From Sulfurimonadaceae bacterium (lineage in GTDB: Bacteria; Campylobacterota; Campylobacteria; Campylobacterales; Sulfurimonadaceae), in NCBI GenBank assembly GCA_028683835.1, contig JAQUHB010000009.1, positions 21,102-85,101 of the forward strand: 64,000 bases of DNA. Reading direction: 5' to 3'. Each line of letters starts with the position of its first letter. Positions within the stretch are counted from its first letter, which is position 1. Under the pieces are notes generated by a model. That model was given only the letters and a program-made list of their open reading frames with translations, made no database searches and was not told where the DNA came from. This document shows, piece by piece, positions 10,909 to 21,611 of the stretch. The position numbers and the translations under genes were made by a program.

Positions 10909-12138
10909 ATGAGAAAAGTAATGTTAGATCCATTAACCAAACTTCAAATGAGAAATGTATTGTTGAATGATATATTATCTATAAAAATAGGTAGTCTACT
11001 TTTAATAGATATTGACAATTTTCACTGCATAAACAATATGTATGGTATCAAATCTGGAGATATCGTACTCACAAAAATTGCAAACTTTTTAAATGATTTT
11101 TCAAAAAAACAAGGATATAAGATTTACAGAGTAGCATCCAATGAGTTTGCCCTTTTGGATTATGAAGCTAACTTTGATCTTGATGATATTTACAATGATA
11201 TCGAGTATCTCATAGATGCTATATCAAAATATGATATATTTATTGATACTATAGAAGAGAGTATAAACGTCCATGTGACAGTCGGTTTTGCAATTTCAAA
11301 TAACTTAATCCTCGAAGAAGCCGGTGCTGCACTCCAACATGCCAAAAAAAATTCTCTCAAGTTTTCAGCATACTCAAATCTTACAAATGATGTACTAGGG
11401 CTCTCACGTTATGTGTACTGGAATAAAGAGATTCAAAAAGCGATAAAGTCTGAAAATATCATTCCTTTTTTCCAGCCTATATTTGACATAAAGGGAACCA
11501 TTGTCAAACATGAAATACTAATGCGCCTTGTACAAGAAGGTGAAGAAAAAAAACTCTTTATTTCGCCTGTTGAATTTTTAGCTATTTCTGTACAGACAAA
11601 AAAGTATAATGAACTTTCAAGAACGATTATCTTTCATTCACTCTACCTTATGCAAAATACACAGCATAGTTTTTCCATTAACTTTGCTTATCAGGATATT
11701 AAAAACAAAGAGTTGATGTATGATCTCTATAATTTTTTAGAGAACAATCCTGATGTAGCTAAGAGAGTGACATTTGAAATTTTAGAAACTGAACTTATCA
11801 AAGATAAACAACTACTCATGGAATTTTTAAAGAAGGTAAAAAGTTATGGTGTATGTATTGCTATTGATGATTTTGGAAGCGGGTTTTCAAGTTTTGAAAT
11901 GATTCTTTTAGTAGAACCGGATTTTATAAAAATCGACGGTTCTTTGATTAAAAATATAGATGTAGATAAGAAAGCTCTGACTCTGGTTGAAGCGATTGTC
12001 GTATTTTCGCATAAGATGGGCATGCAAGTTGTAGCAGAATATGTTCATAGCAAAGCGGTATACGACATACTCACCACAATAGAAGTCGATATGTTTCAAG
12101 GATTTTATCTCTGTGAACCTCTATTTACTCCTAATTAG
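10909..12138 (+). CDS. GGDEF-EAL protein; GGDEF degenerate, EAL probably intact
   Basis: DPLTKLQMRNVLL...IDIDNFHCIN...RVASNEFALL (GGDEF site changed to ASNEF); FFQPIFDIKGTIVKHEILMRL, IDDFGSGFSSFEMIL, VAEYV. Confidence 0.9.
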   Translation: MRKVMLDPLTKLQMRNVLLNDILSIKIGSLLLIDIDNFHCINNMYGIKSGDIVLTKIANFLNDFSKKQGYKIYRVASNEFALLDYEANFDLDDIYNDIEYLIDAISKYDIFIDTIEESINVHVTVGFAISNNLILEEAGAALQHAKKNSLKFSAYSNLTNDVLGLSRYVYWNKEIQKAIKSENIIPFFQPIFDIKGTIVKHEILMRLVQEGEEKKLFISPVEFLAISVQTKKYNELSRTIIFHSLYLMQNTQHSFSINFAYQDIKNKELMYDLYNFLENNPDVAKRVTFEILETELIKDKQLLMEFLKKVKSYGVCIAIDDFGSGFSSFEMILLVEPDFIKIDGSLIKNIDVDKKALTLVEAIVVFSHKMGMQVVAEYVHSKAVYDILTTIEVDMFQGFYLCEPLFTPN

Positions 12139-12150
12139 ATACAATTTTTC

Positions 12151-12840
12151 ATGCAGACAAAAAATATCATAGAGATCGCATCTTGCGTCTTCAAATACCC
12201 TCAAAGCCAGAGGATTATCCTCGATATCAATCCCTTCCATGTAAGAAGTGGCGGACACCTTTTTCTACACGGAAAAAGTGGAAGCGGTAAGACTACCTTT
12301 TTAAATATTCTTTGCGGTATCACGGAGCCTTTACAAAGTAATATCAAGATTTTAGAAACAGATTTTTCAAATCTCACACCCTCACAAAAAGACAGATTTC
12401 GCGCGGACAATTATGGCACTATCTTCCAGCAGTTCAATCTTTTGCCATATCTCAGTGTCAAAGAAAACATCGCTCTTTCATGTGGTTTTTCAAAACAAAA
12501 AACCTACCATGTAAGCGACATGGAGGAGGAAATAGAAAGACTCATGTCTGCACTTGATCTCGCTTCTTCACTTTTAAACAAACAAGCGATGCATCTAAGT
12601 GTAGGCGAGCAGCAACGTGTGGCAGTTGCGCGCGCGCTCATCGGCGCGCCGAAAATCATCATAGCCGATGAACCGACAAGTGCTCTTGACAGTGATGCCA
12701 AAGAGAGCTTTATGAAGCTTCTTTTTGCTCAGATAGAAGCACAAGGGTCTACTCTGCTTTTTGTGAGTCATGATAAAGAACTCTCATCTTATTTTGAAAC
12801 AGATTATGATTTTTCTAAGTTTAATAAGGCCCTATCATGA
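12151..12840 (+). CDS. ABC transporter ATP-binding protein (LolD/MacB-like)
   Basis: Walker A GKSGSGKTTF, LSVGEQQRVAVARAL signature, [11 protein letters not shown] Walker B. Confidence 0.93.
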   Translation: MQTKNIIEIASCVFKYPQSQRIILDINPFHVRSGGHLFLHGKSGSGKTTFLNILCGITEPLQSNIKILETDFSNLTPSQKDRFRADNYGTIFQQFNLLPYLSVKENIALSCGFSKQKTYHVSDMEEEIERLMSALDLASSLLNKQAMHLSVGEQQRVAVARALIGAPKIIIADEPTSALDSDAKESFMKLLFAQIEAQGSTLLFVSHDKELSSYFETDYDFSKFNKALS

Positions 12841-14084
12841 AGACTCTTTGGCTTTTAACTTCCAAAAGTATCACAAACAGAAGAATGGCTTTTACTCTTT
12901 CTATTATCTCTATAGTTATCAGTGTCGTATTGCTTTTAGGTATTGATAGAATTACTAAAGCAGCAAAAAACCATTTTTTAAACACTATCAACCAAACAGA
13001 TCTGATAGCTGCAGCACCCGAGGGTTCTTTGGATATTCTTTTAAATCTTATCTTTCATATGGGAGATCCGCTTAAAGAAGTGGATTATAGTTCTTATCAA
13101 ACCATATCAAAAATGGATAAGGTCGCATGGGCAGTGCCTTTATCTGTTGGAGATTCTTTTAAAAGTTATGATGCTGTTTCTACTACAAATGATTATTTTA
13201 AGTATTACAGATATGCTTCTGCTAAAGTTCTTGAGTTTTCACAAGGAGGTGACTTTAAAGATTTTTATGATGTAGTCGTGGGTAGTGAAGTAGCGAAAAA
13301 ACTGCATTTGACTTTGCATGAGATCATTCATCTTTCACACTCAAGCGGTGAGTCAGCACACACACATGCAAACCGAGATTTTCACATCTGCGGCATCTTA
13401 AAATCCACAGGAACACCAAACGACACAAGTGTATTTTTTCAACTAAAAGCCGATGAAGCCATCCATCTAGAATGGCAAAGCGGACATTTCGTGGATATGC
13501 ACATTAGCTCAGAGCAACTCGCAAAGATGAATATTCAACCTAAACATATAAGCGGAATTTTAATTGGTCTTAAAAACCGCAGTAATATCTTAAATATCGC
13601 AGACAAGTTGGAACATTTTAAAGGCGAAAACTTGAAAGCGGTCATTCCCGCAAAAGCACTCTCAAAACTTTATGTCCTTCTAAAAAATATGCAAGAAATC
13701 CTGACCCTTATCTCTAGTATTGTCTTTGTAGCAGCGATCTTTGGGATGATAGCTACTATGCTCGCAACCCTCAATGACAGAAGACGTGAGATAGCGATTC
13801 TTCGAACACTTGGAGCTACAGTCAAGAGTATATTTACTCTCTTTGCCTTGGAAGCGTTTATTATTGTGGCAAGTGGGATATTGCTTGGAAATGTGTTACT
13901 TACACTTCTATTGATTTTAAATAATCTTGTTTTTTATACAACAGTACAGATTAGTTATTTTCCTGATATTTATGAGCTTTCACTACTCTTTATAATGCTT
14001 ATTTCAGCAATAATAGTAAGTGTCATTCCAGCTTTAAAATCCTATAAAAACTCTCTACAAGATGGTTTGATGGTGAAAATATGA
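12837..14084 (+). CDS. ABC transporter permease (FtsX/MacB-like) with His-rich extracytoplasmic segment
   Basis: Overlaps ATPase gene by 4 bp; C-terminal FtsX-like TM region (DRRREIAILRTLGAT); HLSHSSGESAHTHANRDFH segment. Confidence 0.88.
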   Translation: MKTLWLLTSKSITNRRMAFTLSIISIVISVVLLLGIDRITKAAKNHFLNTINQTDLIAAAPEGSLDILLNLIFHMGDPLKEVDYSSYQTISKMDKVAWAVPLSVGDSFKSYDAVSTTNDYFKYYRYASAKVLEFSQGGDFKDFYDVVVGSEVAKKLHLTLHEIIHLSHSSGESAHTHANRDFHICGILKSTGTPNDTSVFFQLKADEAIHLEWQSGHFVDMHISSEQLAKMNIQPKHISGILIGLKNRSNILNIADKLEHFKGENLKAVIPAKALSKLYVLLKNMQEILTLISSIVFVAAIFGMIATMLATLNDRRREIAILRTLGATVKSIFTLFALEAFIIVASGILLGNVLLTLLLILNNLVFYTTVQISYFPDIYELSLLFIMLISAIIVSVIPALKSYKNSLQDGLMVKI

Positions 14085-14611
14085 TAAAAAAATTCTCTTT
14101 ATTACTGCTTATCCTACTGTTTTGGGCATGTTCAAGTGAACCTAGCTTTGATATAGACGACTGGTCAAAGCTGATCGATCCAAACTTCAATCAACAAAAA
14201 ATAGTAAGTTTTTATAAAGAAAAAGTATCGCATGTCAAAGAGGGAACACCTCAAGAGATAGCCATCTATGCACAGATGCAAGAAGCACTAAAGCAAGGTG
14301 GCAATAATAAAGCCATTGATGGCAAACGGGTTAAGCTCTCAGGCTACATCGTCCCTATCGATATTGATGGTGAAAGTGTCAGCACTTTTTTATTTTTCCC
14401 AAATCAGGCAGCTTGTATCCATGTACCTGCGTCTCCGGAAAATCAGACTATCTTTGTAACTGCGAAAAAGGGAGAAGGTATCATGATGGAAGATGCGTAT
14501 GAAAATATCATAGTGTACGGAACTATAAAGCTCCACCATACAGAAGCGGCAAATGGAACAGCTTCTTTTATCATAGACGATGCTATATGTAAAGCAGTTC
14601 CACGCTTATAA
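14081..14611 (+). CDS. DUF3299-type lipoprotein
   Basis: Lipoprotein signal LLLILLFWAC; GKRVKLSGYIVPIDIDGESVSTFLFFPNQAACIHVPASPENQTIFV resembles DUF3299; overlaps permease by 4 bp. Confidence 0.75.
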   Translation: MIKKFSLLLLILLFWACSSEPSFDIDDWSKLIDPNFNQQKIVSFYKEKVSHVKEGTPQEIAIYAQMQEALKQGGNNKAIDGKRVKLSGYIVPIDIDGESVSTFLFFPNQAACIHVPASPENQTIFVTAKKGEGIMMEDAYENIIVYGTIKLHHTEAANGTASFIIDDAICKAVPRL

Positions 14612-14619
14612 GAAAAGGA

Positions 14620-15855
14620 TTATCTCCCTCTTCTTTGATTTGATGGGCGTTGTTGTGCCGTTTTGGGTCTGGCGTGATTGTTTCTTTGGTTGCTTCTTTG
14701 TTGGATTGGTTCTGCTTTTATAAACGGATCTGGCGTAAATTCTTTGATCATGTGTTTTGGAATCTCTTGCTTGATAAGTTTTTCAATCCCTTTGAGATAC
14801 TCATGCTCATCCACACAAACAAGTGAAATCGCCTCACCACCGTTTCCAGCACGTCCAGTTCTACCAATACGGTGAACATAATCTTCAGCGATATTTGGAA
14901 GCTCGAAGTTTACAACATGAGGAAGTTGGTCTATATCTATACCGCGCGCGGCGATATCTGTCGCAACTAAAACACGTACTTCACCGTTTTTAAAGTCTGC
15001 GAGTGCTTTTGTTCTTGCATTTTGACTTTTGTTTCCGTGTATAGCTGCTGAAGTGATGCCATCTTTTTCTAGCTGAGCACAGAGCTTATTTGCTCCATGT
15101 TTTGTTCTTGTAAAAACCAAAACCTGTTTCCAATCACCTTCTTTGATAAGGTGAGTCAAAAGCTCTTTTTTACGCTCTCTATCAACTGGATGTACCGTTT
15201 GTTTGATATTTCCCGATGTAGCATTTCTTTTTGCTACTTCGATAAGTGCAGGCGAATTTAAAAGTGAGTCAGCAAGTCTTTTGATCTCATCTGAGAATGT
15301 CGCTGAAAAAAGAAGATTTTGACGTTTTTTTGGCAAAATCACAAGCACTTTTTTAATATCGTTGATAAAACCCATATCAAGCATTTTGTCTGCTTCATCG
15401 AGGATTAAAAACTCTACTTTAGAGAGGTCTATCGTTTTTTGACTCACATGGTCAAGTAAACGCCCCGGAGTTGCGATGACGATATCTAAACCTGATTGAA
15501 GCTGTTTGATCTGAGGATTGATGCTCACACCGCCGAAGATGACGCTTGATTTAAAAGGCAGATATTTGCCATATGTTGAAACACTTTCGCCCACTTGAGC
15601 GGCAAGCTCACGAGTAGGTGTGAGTATCAAAGCGCGGATATGGCGACTTGTAGCTTTAGTATCAGCCAACATTTGAAGTAAAGGAAGTGTAAAACCCGCT
15701 GTTTTTCCCGTGCCAGTTTGAGCTCCTGCTAGGACATCTTTTTTACTAAGAATGATTGGAATTGACTGTTTTTGGATAGGTGTTGGCTGCGTATAACCTT
15801 GATCTTGGATCGCTTTGAGTAAAGGAGCGCTAAGCCCTAATGATGAAAATGACAT
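14620..15855 (-). CDS. rhlE: DEAD-box RNA helicase
   Basis: [37 protein letters not shown] motifs; basic Q/R/N-rich C-terminus. Confidence 0.93.
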   Translation of the reverse strand: MSFSSLGLSAPLLKAIQDQGYTQPTPIQKQSIPIILSKKDVLAGAQTGTGKTAGFTLPLLQMLADTKATSRHIRALILTPTRELAAQVGESVSTYGKYLPFKSSVIFGGVSINPQIKQLQSGLDIVIATPGRLLDHVSQKTIDLSKVEFLILDEADKMLDMGFINDIKKVLVILPKKRQNLLFSATFSDEIKRLADSLLNSPALIEVAKRNATSGNIKQTVHPVDRERKKELLTHLIKEGDWKQVLVFTRTKHGANKLCAQLEKDGITSAAIHGNKSQNARTKALADFKNGEVRVLVATDIAARGIDIDQLPHVVNFELPNIAEDYVHRIGRTGRAGNGGEAISLVCVDEHEYLKGIEKLIKQEIPKHMIKEFTPDPFIKAEPIQQRSNQRNNHARPKTAQQRPSNQRRGR

Positions 15856-16005
15856 AGTTGAAAGTACCTTGTATGTGTTAGCCCACTGGAAGTGTTACAT
15901 GTAACAAATGTCGATTTAGGCTACGAAAAATATGTTTAAATAGAAGAATAAAAACGAAGTCAGTTGTGAACCGAAGCACAAATAATTTTGCGGATTATAC
16001 CATAG

Positions 16006-17412
16006 TTACTTCTCTTTTTTATTTTTCTTAAAAATAGATCTTACATTTCGTCTAAAACGTCTTGTACCAATTTTTTCTTGCATACTTTTAATCTTGTCAA
16101 TATCTTTCATATTGATACTAATGGAGGTATGTTTTATATCTTCACCCTCTTCTATATTAATATTGTCTGCTTTTTTAAATGCCATTTTTTGAGACTGAAA
16201 GACACTTCTGTGTCCCGTAATCAAAAAGGTGATTACTACGCTGAGTGCGGCATAATTTGCCATATTTGTTCCAAAAAGTTCCACTGCCATAATGATAGAA
16301 GCGATGGGAGTATTTGTGGTTCCTGCCAAAACACTTACAAAGCCAAGAGCGGCAAAAAGTGCTATATGATTTCCCATCAAATCTCCAAAGAAAACACCAC
16401 TTGTCGCACCCACATAAAAGATAGGTGTGATAACCCCGCCACTTCCTCCTGCTCCCAAAGTAAGTGAAGTAAAAAATGTCTTCATGATGAAGTCATACCA
16501 ACTGATAGTGCTTTCCATGTGTGAATTTGGATCTAGCGCATGATTGATGGTGTCAAGACCTAACCCTAAATACTTCGGACTCAAAAACCAAGTAATACCA
16601 ACCATAATAACACCTGCAGTGAAAGCGATAATATAGCGATTTAAGGGTATCTTTTTGACTAAGTCTTCTGTCTTATTGATCACTGTGATAAAAGAGTCTG
16701 AAACAATTCCAAAAAAGATAGCCGCAAGGATAACCTCACCGATCAGTGGAAGATCAAGAGTGATAGAACGGTAAAAATTGATATCATAATAAGGGTATTT
16801 GATACCAAAGAATTGAGCTGTGGTAAAAGCTGCAAATCCCGCGATAAACGAAGGTAAAAGAACATCATACATGATCACACCGACGATAAGTACTTCAATA
16901 CCAAAAATAGCTCCAGCGATAGGCGTTCCAAATACAGAAGCAAAACCTGCACTAATCCCACAAATAACAAGTTTTTTCCTATCTTGTCTTGAAAATCTCA
17001 AAAGTGTCGCCACAAAAGACGCTGCTCCCGCTCCTATCTGTGCTCCAGGGCCCTCTTTACCTACCGAACCACCTGAAAAAATCGTGATAACGGTAGCTAC
17101 TAGTTTAACGGGAATCACTTTTGCGTTAATATACCCATCTTTTTTATGAATCGCTTCGATAACTTTTTCAGTGCCATGTCCCGTAGCATTTTTATCAAAA
17201 GTTCGAATGATCCAAATAGTGAGCATAAGCCCAAAGGGAAGCAAAAAGTAATAGTGGAACTCTAACATAGTGCGCGTATGTTCAGCAAATTGCAGTGTCT
17301 TTAAGAACAAAGACATTAAATAACCAATCATAATTCCTGTTAAAGAGGAGAGAATGATCCACTTAAAAACGCTAAAAAAGATAACGGTTTGCTCGGTGAT
17401 ATGCTTTTTCAA
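16006..17412 (-). CDS. ClC-type chloride channel/transporter
   Basis: GGSVGKEGPGAQIGA selectivity-filter motif, ISAGFASVFGTPIAGAIFGIEV. Confidence 0.93.
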   Translation of the reverse strand: MKKHITEQTVIFFSVFKWIILSSLTGIMIGYLMSLFLKTLQFAEHTRTMLEFHYYFLLPFGLMLTIWIIRTFDKNATGHGTEKVIEAIHKKDGYINAKVIPVKLVATVITIFSGGSVGKEGPGAQIGAGAASFVATLLRFSRQDRKKLVICGISAGFASVFGTPIAGAIFGIEVLIVGVIMYDVLLPSFIAGFAAFTTAQFFGIKYPYYDINFYRSITLDLPLIGEVILAAIFFGIVSDSFITVINKTEDLVKKIPLNRYIIAFTAGVIMVGITWFLSPKYLGLGLDTINHALDPNSHMESTISWYDFIMKTFFTSLTLGAGGSGGVITPIFYVGATSGVFFGDLMGNHIALFAALGFVSVLAGTTNTPIASIIMAVELFGTNMANYAALSVVITFLITGHRSVFQSQKMAFKKADNINIEEGEDIKHTSISINMKDIDKIKSMQEKIGTRRFRRNVRSIFKKNKKEK

Positions 17413-17518
17413 AATGAATTCTTTAAAAATGAAGTGCTTTATTATAGTCTCTTTTTACCAAAAAATAAAGGCAAAGCTAACAATTCTTAGATACAATTTT
17501 GAACTTTAAAGGGTATGA

Positions 17519-18772
17519 ATGAATAAATATGATCTTATCGTTATCGGTTCTGGTGCTGCTGGGATGTGTGCCGCCATCAAAGCTGGACGTGATGGTAAAA
17601 AAGTGTTACTTCTCGAAAAACTTTCAAAGCTCGGAGCAAAGCTTAAAGCCACTGGTGGTGGACGTTGTAATCTTACAAATACCCTTTCCAATGAGGATTT
17701 TATGGCTAAGTTTGGAAGAAATGGCCGTTTTATGCGAGATGCTCTTACTCTGCTCGATCATAATGCTCTTATAACTTTTTTCAAAGAGATCGGCGTTCTT
17801 ACTCATGCGCCTGATGGATTTCGTGTTTTTCCTGTGGGACATAGTTCACAAACAATTTTAACAGCTTTAGAAGATGAGCTCACACGCTTACATGTAAACG
17901 TTTTAAGCTCCCAAAAAGTAACTGAGATTTTTTCTGAGACCTTACACCCAAAGGGCACTTTACATGTACGCGGTGTAAAAACTGAAACTGAAGCTTTTTA
18001 TGCACCAAATGTTATCATCGCAACGGGTGGACTTGGATATCCTACTCTTGGTGCTGAGGGTGATGGTTACGCGCTTGCCTCAGCTCTAGGGCATACGACA
18101 ACTGAGCTGTTTCCTGCGATGATGCCACTCTCCACGAAAGAGAGCTGGACAGATAACTGTCGCGCAGACACCATCGCAAAAGTCGAACTACGTGTTAATA
18201 TTAAAAAATATAATAAACTCAAAGCCAAAGGTGATCTTATCTTTACCAAAAACGGTATTCGCGGACCTGTCGTGCTTGATTTTGCACGTGAGATCACACC
18301 CCTTTTGAGTCAACTTGGAGAAGTTCCTATCATCGCAAATCTTACAAAAGGGATGAATGAAGATGAGATGCTTCGCCATTTTAAAAACGAAACTACAAAA
18401 AATCCTGATGCTACCATAGAGGAGAGTTTACTTCGTATCCTGCCCTCTTCCGTGATCCATGAACTTTGCAAACTTGTCGGTGCGGAGGCTGGAATGAAGT
18501 TTGCAAAGTTAGAGGGAAAACAGCGCGCAGAACTTCTCAAAATTCTCATCTCAACTCCACTTACAATCACTGGACATGACGGGTTTAAAATGGCAATGAT
18601 CACGCGTGGCGGAATCTCACTCAAAGAGATCAGCCCTCAAACTATGCAAAGCAAGATAGTAAAAGGCTTATATTTTTGCGGCGAAGTGATGGACATAGAT
18701 GGTCCATGCGGCGGCTACAATTTACAATGGTCTTTTGCAAGTGGGTATTTGGCAGGACATCTCTTAGACTAA
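17519..18772 (+). CDS. HI0933/YhiN-family FAD-dependent flavoprotein
   Basis: DLIVIGSGAAGMCAAIKAGRDGKKVLLLEK; LKATGGGRCNLTN; GEVMDIDGPCGGYNLQWSFASG. Confidence 0.92.
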   Translation: MNKYDLIVIGSGAAGMCAAIKAGRDGKKVLLLEKLSKLGAKLKATGGGRCNLTNTLSNEDFMAKFGRNGRFMRDALTLLDHNALITFFKEIGVLTHAPDGFRVFPVGHSSQTILTALEDELTRLHVNVLSSQKVTEIFSETLHPKGTLHVRGVKTETEAFYAPNVIIATGGLGYPTLGAEGDGYALASALGHTTTELFPAMMPLSTKESWTDNCRADTIAKVELRVNIKKYNKLKAKGDLIFTKNGIRGPVVLDFAREITPLLSQLGEVPIIANLTKGMNEDEMLRHFKNETTKNPDATIEESLLRILPSSVIHELCKLVGAEAGMKFAKLEGKQRAELLKILISTPLTITGHDGFKMAMITRGGISLKEISPQTMQSKIVKGLYFCGEVMDIDGPCGGYNLQWSFASGYLAGHLLD

Positions 18773-19665
18773 AGAAATTTAAAGAGAATATTTGTGGTAA
18801 TAAATGAAAAAAGTATGCCATATCCCACAATGGCAGAGCTTAGTTTTGGAGCTAACCCCGTCATAGATGCCATCGCTCCAGCTGTGATCATCGGCGACAT
18901 TCCTGCTTCTAAGATCGCTACCTTGGTTGCTTCGCTACTCCATCCAAAAAACTTCACGACAAGGATGGCAACGAGTGGTGCGACGATAAGTTTGATAAAA
19001 AGAGAGATACTAAAAGGGGCAAGTTCATCACGAGTAAGACGTAGTTGTAGTTGGAGACCTACAGCAACAAGAGCCACAGGAACGATAGTATTTGCCAAAG
19101 TTGCCAATACTTTTGTTATATCTGGATCAAACTCTACTCCCATCAGCGATAAAGCAAGTATAAGTGCTATAAATGGGGGAAAAGTGATGATCTTAAAAAA
19201 GATGATTTTCAGACTCATTTCCCCTTTATGAGAATAATAAGAAACGATAAAAGTGCCATACAAGGCAAACGCGATAAAAGTGCCAAACTGATCATATATC
19301 ATGATGTAAGGCAAAGCACTCTGTCCCATGTAAGCGTTGATGATAGGGATGCCTAAAAATGAGGAGTTTGTTAGGATGGAGACAAGCATCAATGAACCAG
19401 TAATTTCCTTGTTAAAACCAAAAAAACGACTGAGCAAGAGTGTCAAAACAGCCGTTACTGCCATAACTATCCAAGCAATAACGATAGGAATAAAAAGTTC
19501 ATGAGAGAAGGTCAACTTCGGAACTTGCAAAAGTATCATTGCAGGAAGTGAGACAAAAATGACAAATTGATTGAGAGTCTTCGGAGCATCTTCTGAAAAG
19601 ATATGGAATTTTTGAATTGCATAGCCAAGTACAAGGCAAAGTAAGATAAGAATAAAATTTTCCAT
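18769..19665 (-). CDS. AEC family transporter (auxin efflux carrier-like permease)
   Basis: Ten-TM hydrophobic pattern; LTNSSFLGIPIINAYMG typical of AEC permeases. Confidence 0.85.
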   Translation of the reverse strand: MENFILILLCLVLGYAIQKFHIFSEDAPKTLNQFVIFVSLPAMILLQVPKLTFSHELFIPIVIAWIVMAVTAVLTLLLSRFFGFNKEITGSLMLVSILTNSSFLGIPIINAYMGQSALPYIMIYDQFGTFIAFALYGTFIVSYYSHKGEMSLKIIFFKIITFPPFIALILALSLMGVEFDPDITKVLATLANTIVPVALVAVGLQLQLRLTRDELAPFSISLFIKLIVAPLVAILVVKFFGWSSEATKVAILEAGMSPMITAGAMASMTGLAPKLSSAIVGYGILFSFITTNILFKFL

Positions 19666-19728
19666 TATTGCAATCCTTGATAACTTAGCAAAATATCTTC
19701 TAACAATCTATTTAACATGTTTAAATAT

Positions 19729-20745
19729 TCAGTTATATTTCCTCAAATACCACTCTACCGTCTTAACAATCCCGCTCTCAAAGTTCTCATCTGCTTTCCA
19801 GCCAAGTTCTGTTTCGAGTTTTGTCGCATCTATCGCGTAGCGTCTATCATGCCCAGCTCTGTCTTCTACGAAAGTGATGAGTTCTTTGTAGCTTTTCTCT
19901 TTTGGAACTTTTTGATCTAAGATAGTTGTAATAGCATCCACTATTTGAAGGTTAGTTCTCTCATTTCTTCCGCCGATGTTATAGACTTCTCCTGTTTTTC
20001 CTGTGTGGTAAACTAAGTCTATTCCCTTACAATGGTCAAGAACATAAAGCCAGTCGCGGATATTTTTGCCATCTCCATAGATTGGGATATTTTCATTTGC
20101 AAGGGCTTTTCTTATGATAGTCGGGATCAGTTTCTCATCATGCTGTTTTGGGCCATAGTTGTTTGAACAGTTGGTGATGACTGTATCCATCCCGTAAGTT
20201 TCTTGGTAGCTTCTTACGATCATATCGCTTGATGCTTTTGAAGCCGAGTAAGGAGAGTTTGGAGCGTATGGCGTAGATTCTGTAAACAAATCATTTGGAT
20301 CAAGACTGAGTGTTCCATAGACTTCGTCAGTTGAGATATGGTGGAATCTACAATCTTGATAATTTGGCTTACATGTAAAGGGTTTTTCCATCCAATATTT
20401 ATATGCAACGTCAAGAAGCGTAAAAGTCCCGTTGACGTTCGTCTGTATAAAAACTCCTGGATTTTTTATGGAATTATCTACATGAGATTCCGCAGCGAAG
20501 TGAATCACTCCCTTAATGTCGTATTCATTGAAGATAAACTCAACAAGTTCGCGGTTACAGATATCGCCTTTTATAAATTTATATCGAGGATTACCTTCAC
20601 ACTCTTGAAGGTTTTCAATATTTCCTGCATATGTTAAAAGATCTAAGTTAACCAAGTTGTATTCTGGATATTTATCTAAAAAGTAAGGCACAAAGTTTGA
20701 ACCTATAAAGCCTGCTGTGCCTGTTAGTAGTATTGATCTTTTCAT
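19729..20745 (-). CDS. rfbB: dTDP-glucose 4,6-dehydratase
   Basis: ILLTGTAGFIGSNFVPYFL, HISTDEVYG, YSASKASSD. Start moved to the internal Met (MKRSILLTG) at 20745; overlaps rfbD stop. Confidence 0.93.
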   Translation of the reverse strand: MKRSILLTGTAGFIGSNFVPYFLDKYPEYNLVNLDLLTYAGNIENLQECEGNPRYKFIKGDICNRELVEFIFNEYDIKGVIHFAAESHVDNSIKNPGVFIQTNVNGTFTLLDVAYKYWMEKPFTCKPNYQDCRFHHISTDEVYGTLSLDPNDLFTESTPYAPNSPYSASKASSDMIVRSYQETYGMDTVITNCSNNYGPKQHDEKLIPTIIRKALANENIPIYGDGKNIRDWLYVLDHCKGIDLVYHTGKTGEVYNIGGRNERTNLQIVDAITTILDQKVPKEKSYKELITFVEDRAGHDRRYAIDATKLETELGWKADENFESGIVKTVEWYLRKYN

Positions 20746-21611
20746 TATTTTCTCTCTCCCATAGTTTTTAAACATTCATCCAAAGAGTCTTTCCAAAAAG
20801 GGATGGTCATACCGAACTCTTTTTTTATCTTTGCTTTATTAAGTAGGCTATAGTGCGGTCTTTGTGCAGGGGTTGGGTACTCGTATGTTTCAATAGGATT
20901 GATCTGGCAATCCAGTTTTGCCATACGCATAATCTCTTTTGCAAAGTCATACCAAGAGAGAATACCTTCGTTTGAGTAGTTATAGATCTCTGTTTTTTCA
21001 TTTTTGATATTTGGTAGAATATCTAAAATTGCTTTTGCCAAATCTCTTGCATAAGTTGGTGTTCCTACTTGGTCAAAGATAACGCCGAGCTTTTCTTTCT
21101 CTTTACCAAGACGAAGCATCGTTTTTACGAAGTTGGCTCCAAATGAACTATAAACCCATGAAGTTCGGATGATAATGGAGTTTTTCGGGCGTACTTGTAA
21201 GAGTGCTTTTTCTCCCTCAAGTTTTGTACTTCCGTAGACTCCGTTTGGATTTGTAACATCATCTTCGGTATATGGTTTGAAGTTCTTGCCATCAAACACA
21301 TAATCTGTGGAGATATGGATGAGTTTGATATCGTTCTCTTTTGCGATCTCTGCGAGATTTTTAACTGCTAAGTGATTTATCATATCTGCGTTTTCTATAT
21401 CCGATTCCGCTTTATCTACGGCTGTGTACGCTGCACAGTTGATGATGGTATTGATACTGTTTGTTTCGATAAACTCATTGACTATATCTGTATTTGAGAT
21501 GTCCAGACTTTCTCTGTCTGTGAAGAAAAAGTTGTAGTTATAATCGGGCGACAACGCTCTGATTTCAGAACCTAACTGACCATTTGAGCCTGTGACTAAG
21601 ATATTAATCAT
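20745..21611 (-). CDS. rfbD: dTDP-4-dehydrorhamnose reductase
   Basis: ILVTGSNGQLGSEIRAL, HISTDYVFDG, PNGVYGSTKLEGE. Confidence 0.93.
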   Translation of the reverse strand: MINILVTGSNGQLGSEIRALSPDYNYNFFFTDRESLDISNTDIVNEFIETNSINTIINCAAYTAVDKAESDIENADMINHLAVKNLAEIAKENDIKLIHISTDYVFDGKNFKPYTEDDVTNPNGVYGSTKLEGEKALLQVRPKNSIIIRTSWVYSSFGANFVKTMLRLGKEKEKLGVIFDQVGTPTYARDLAKAILDILPNIKNEKTEIYNYSNEGILSWYDFAKEIMRMAKLDCQINPIETYEYPTPAQRPHYSLLNKAKIKKEFGMTIPFWKDSLDECLKTMGERK

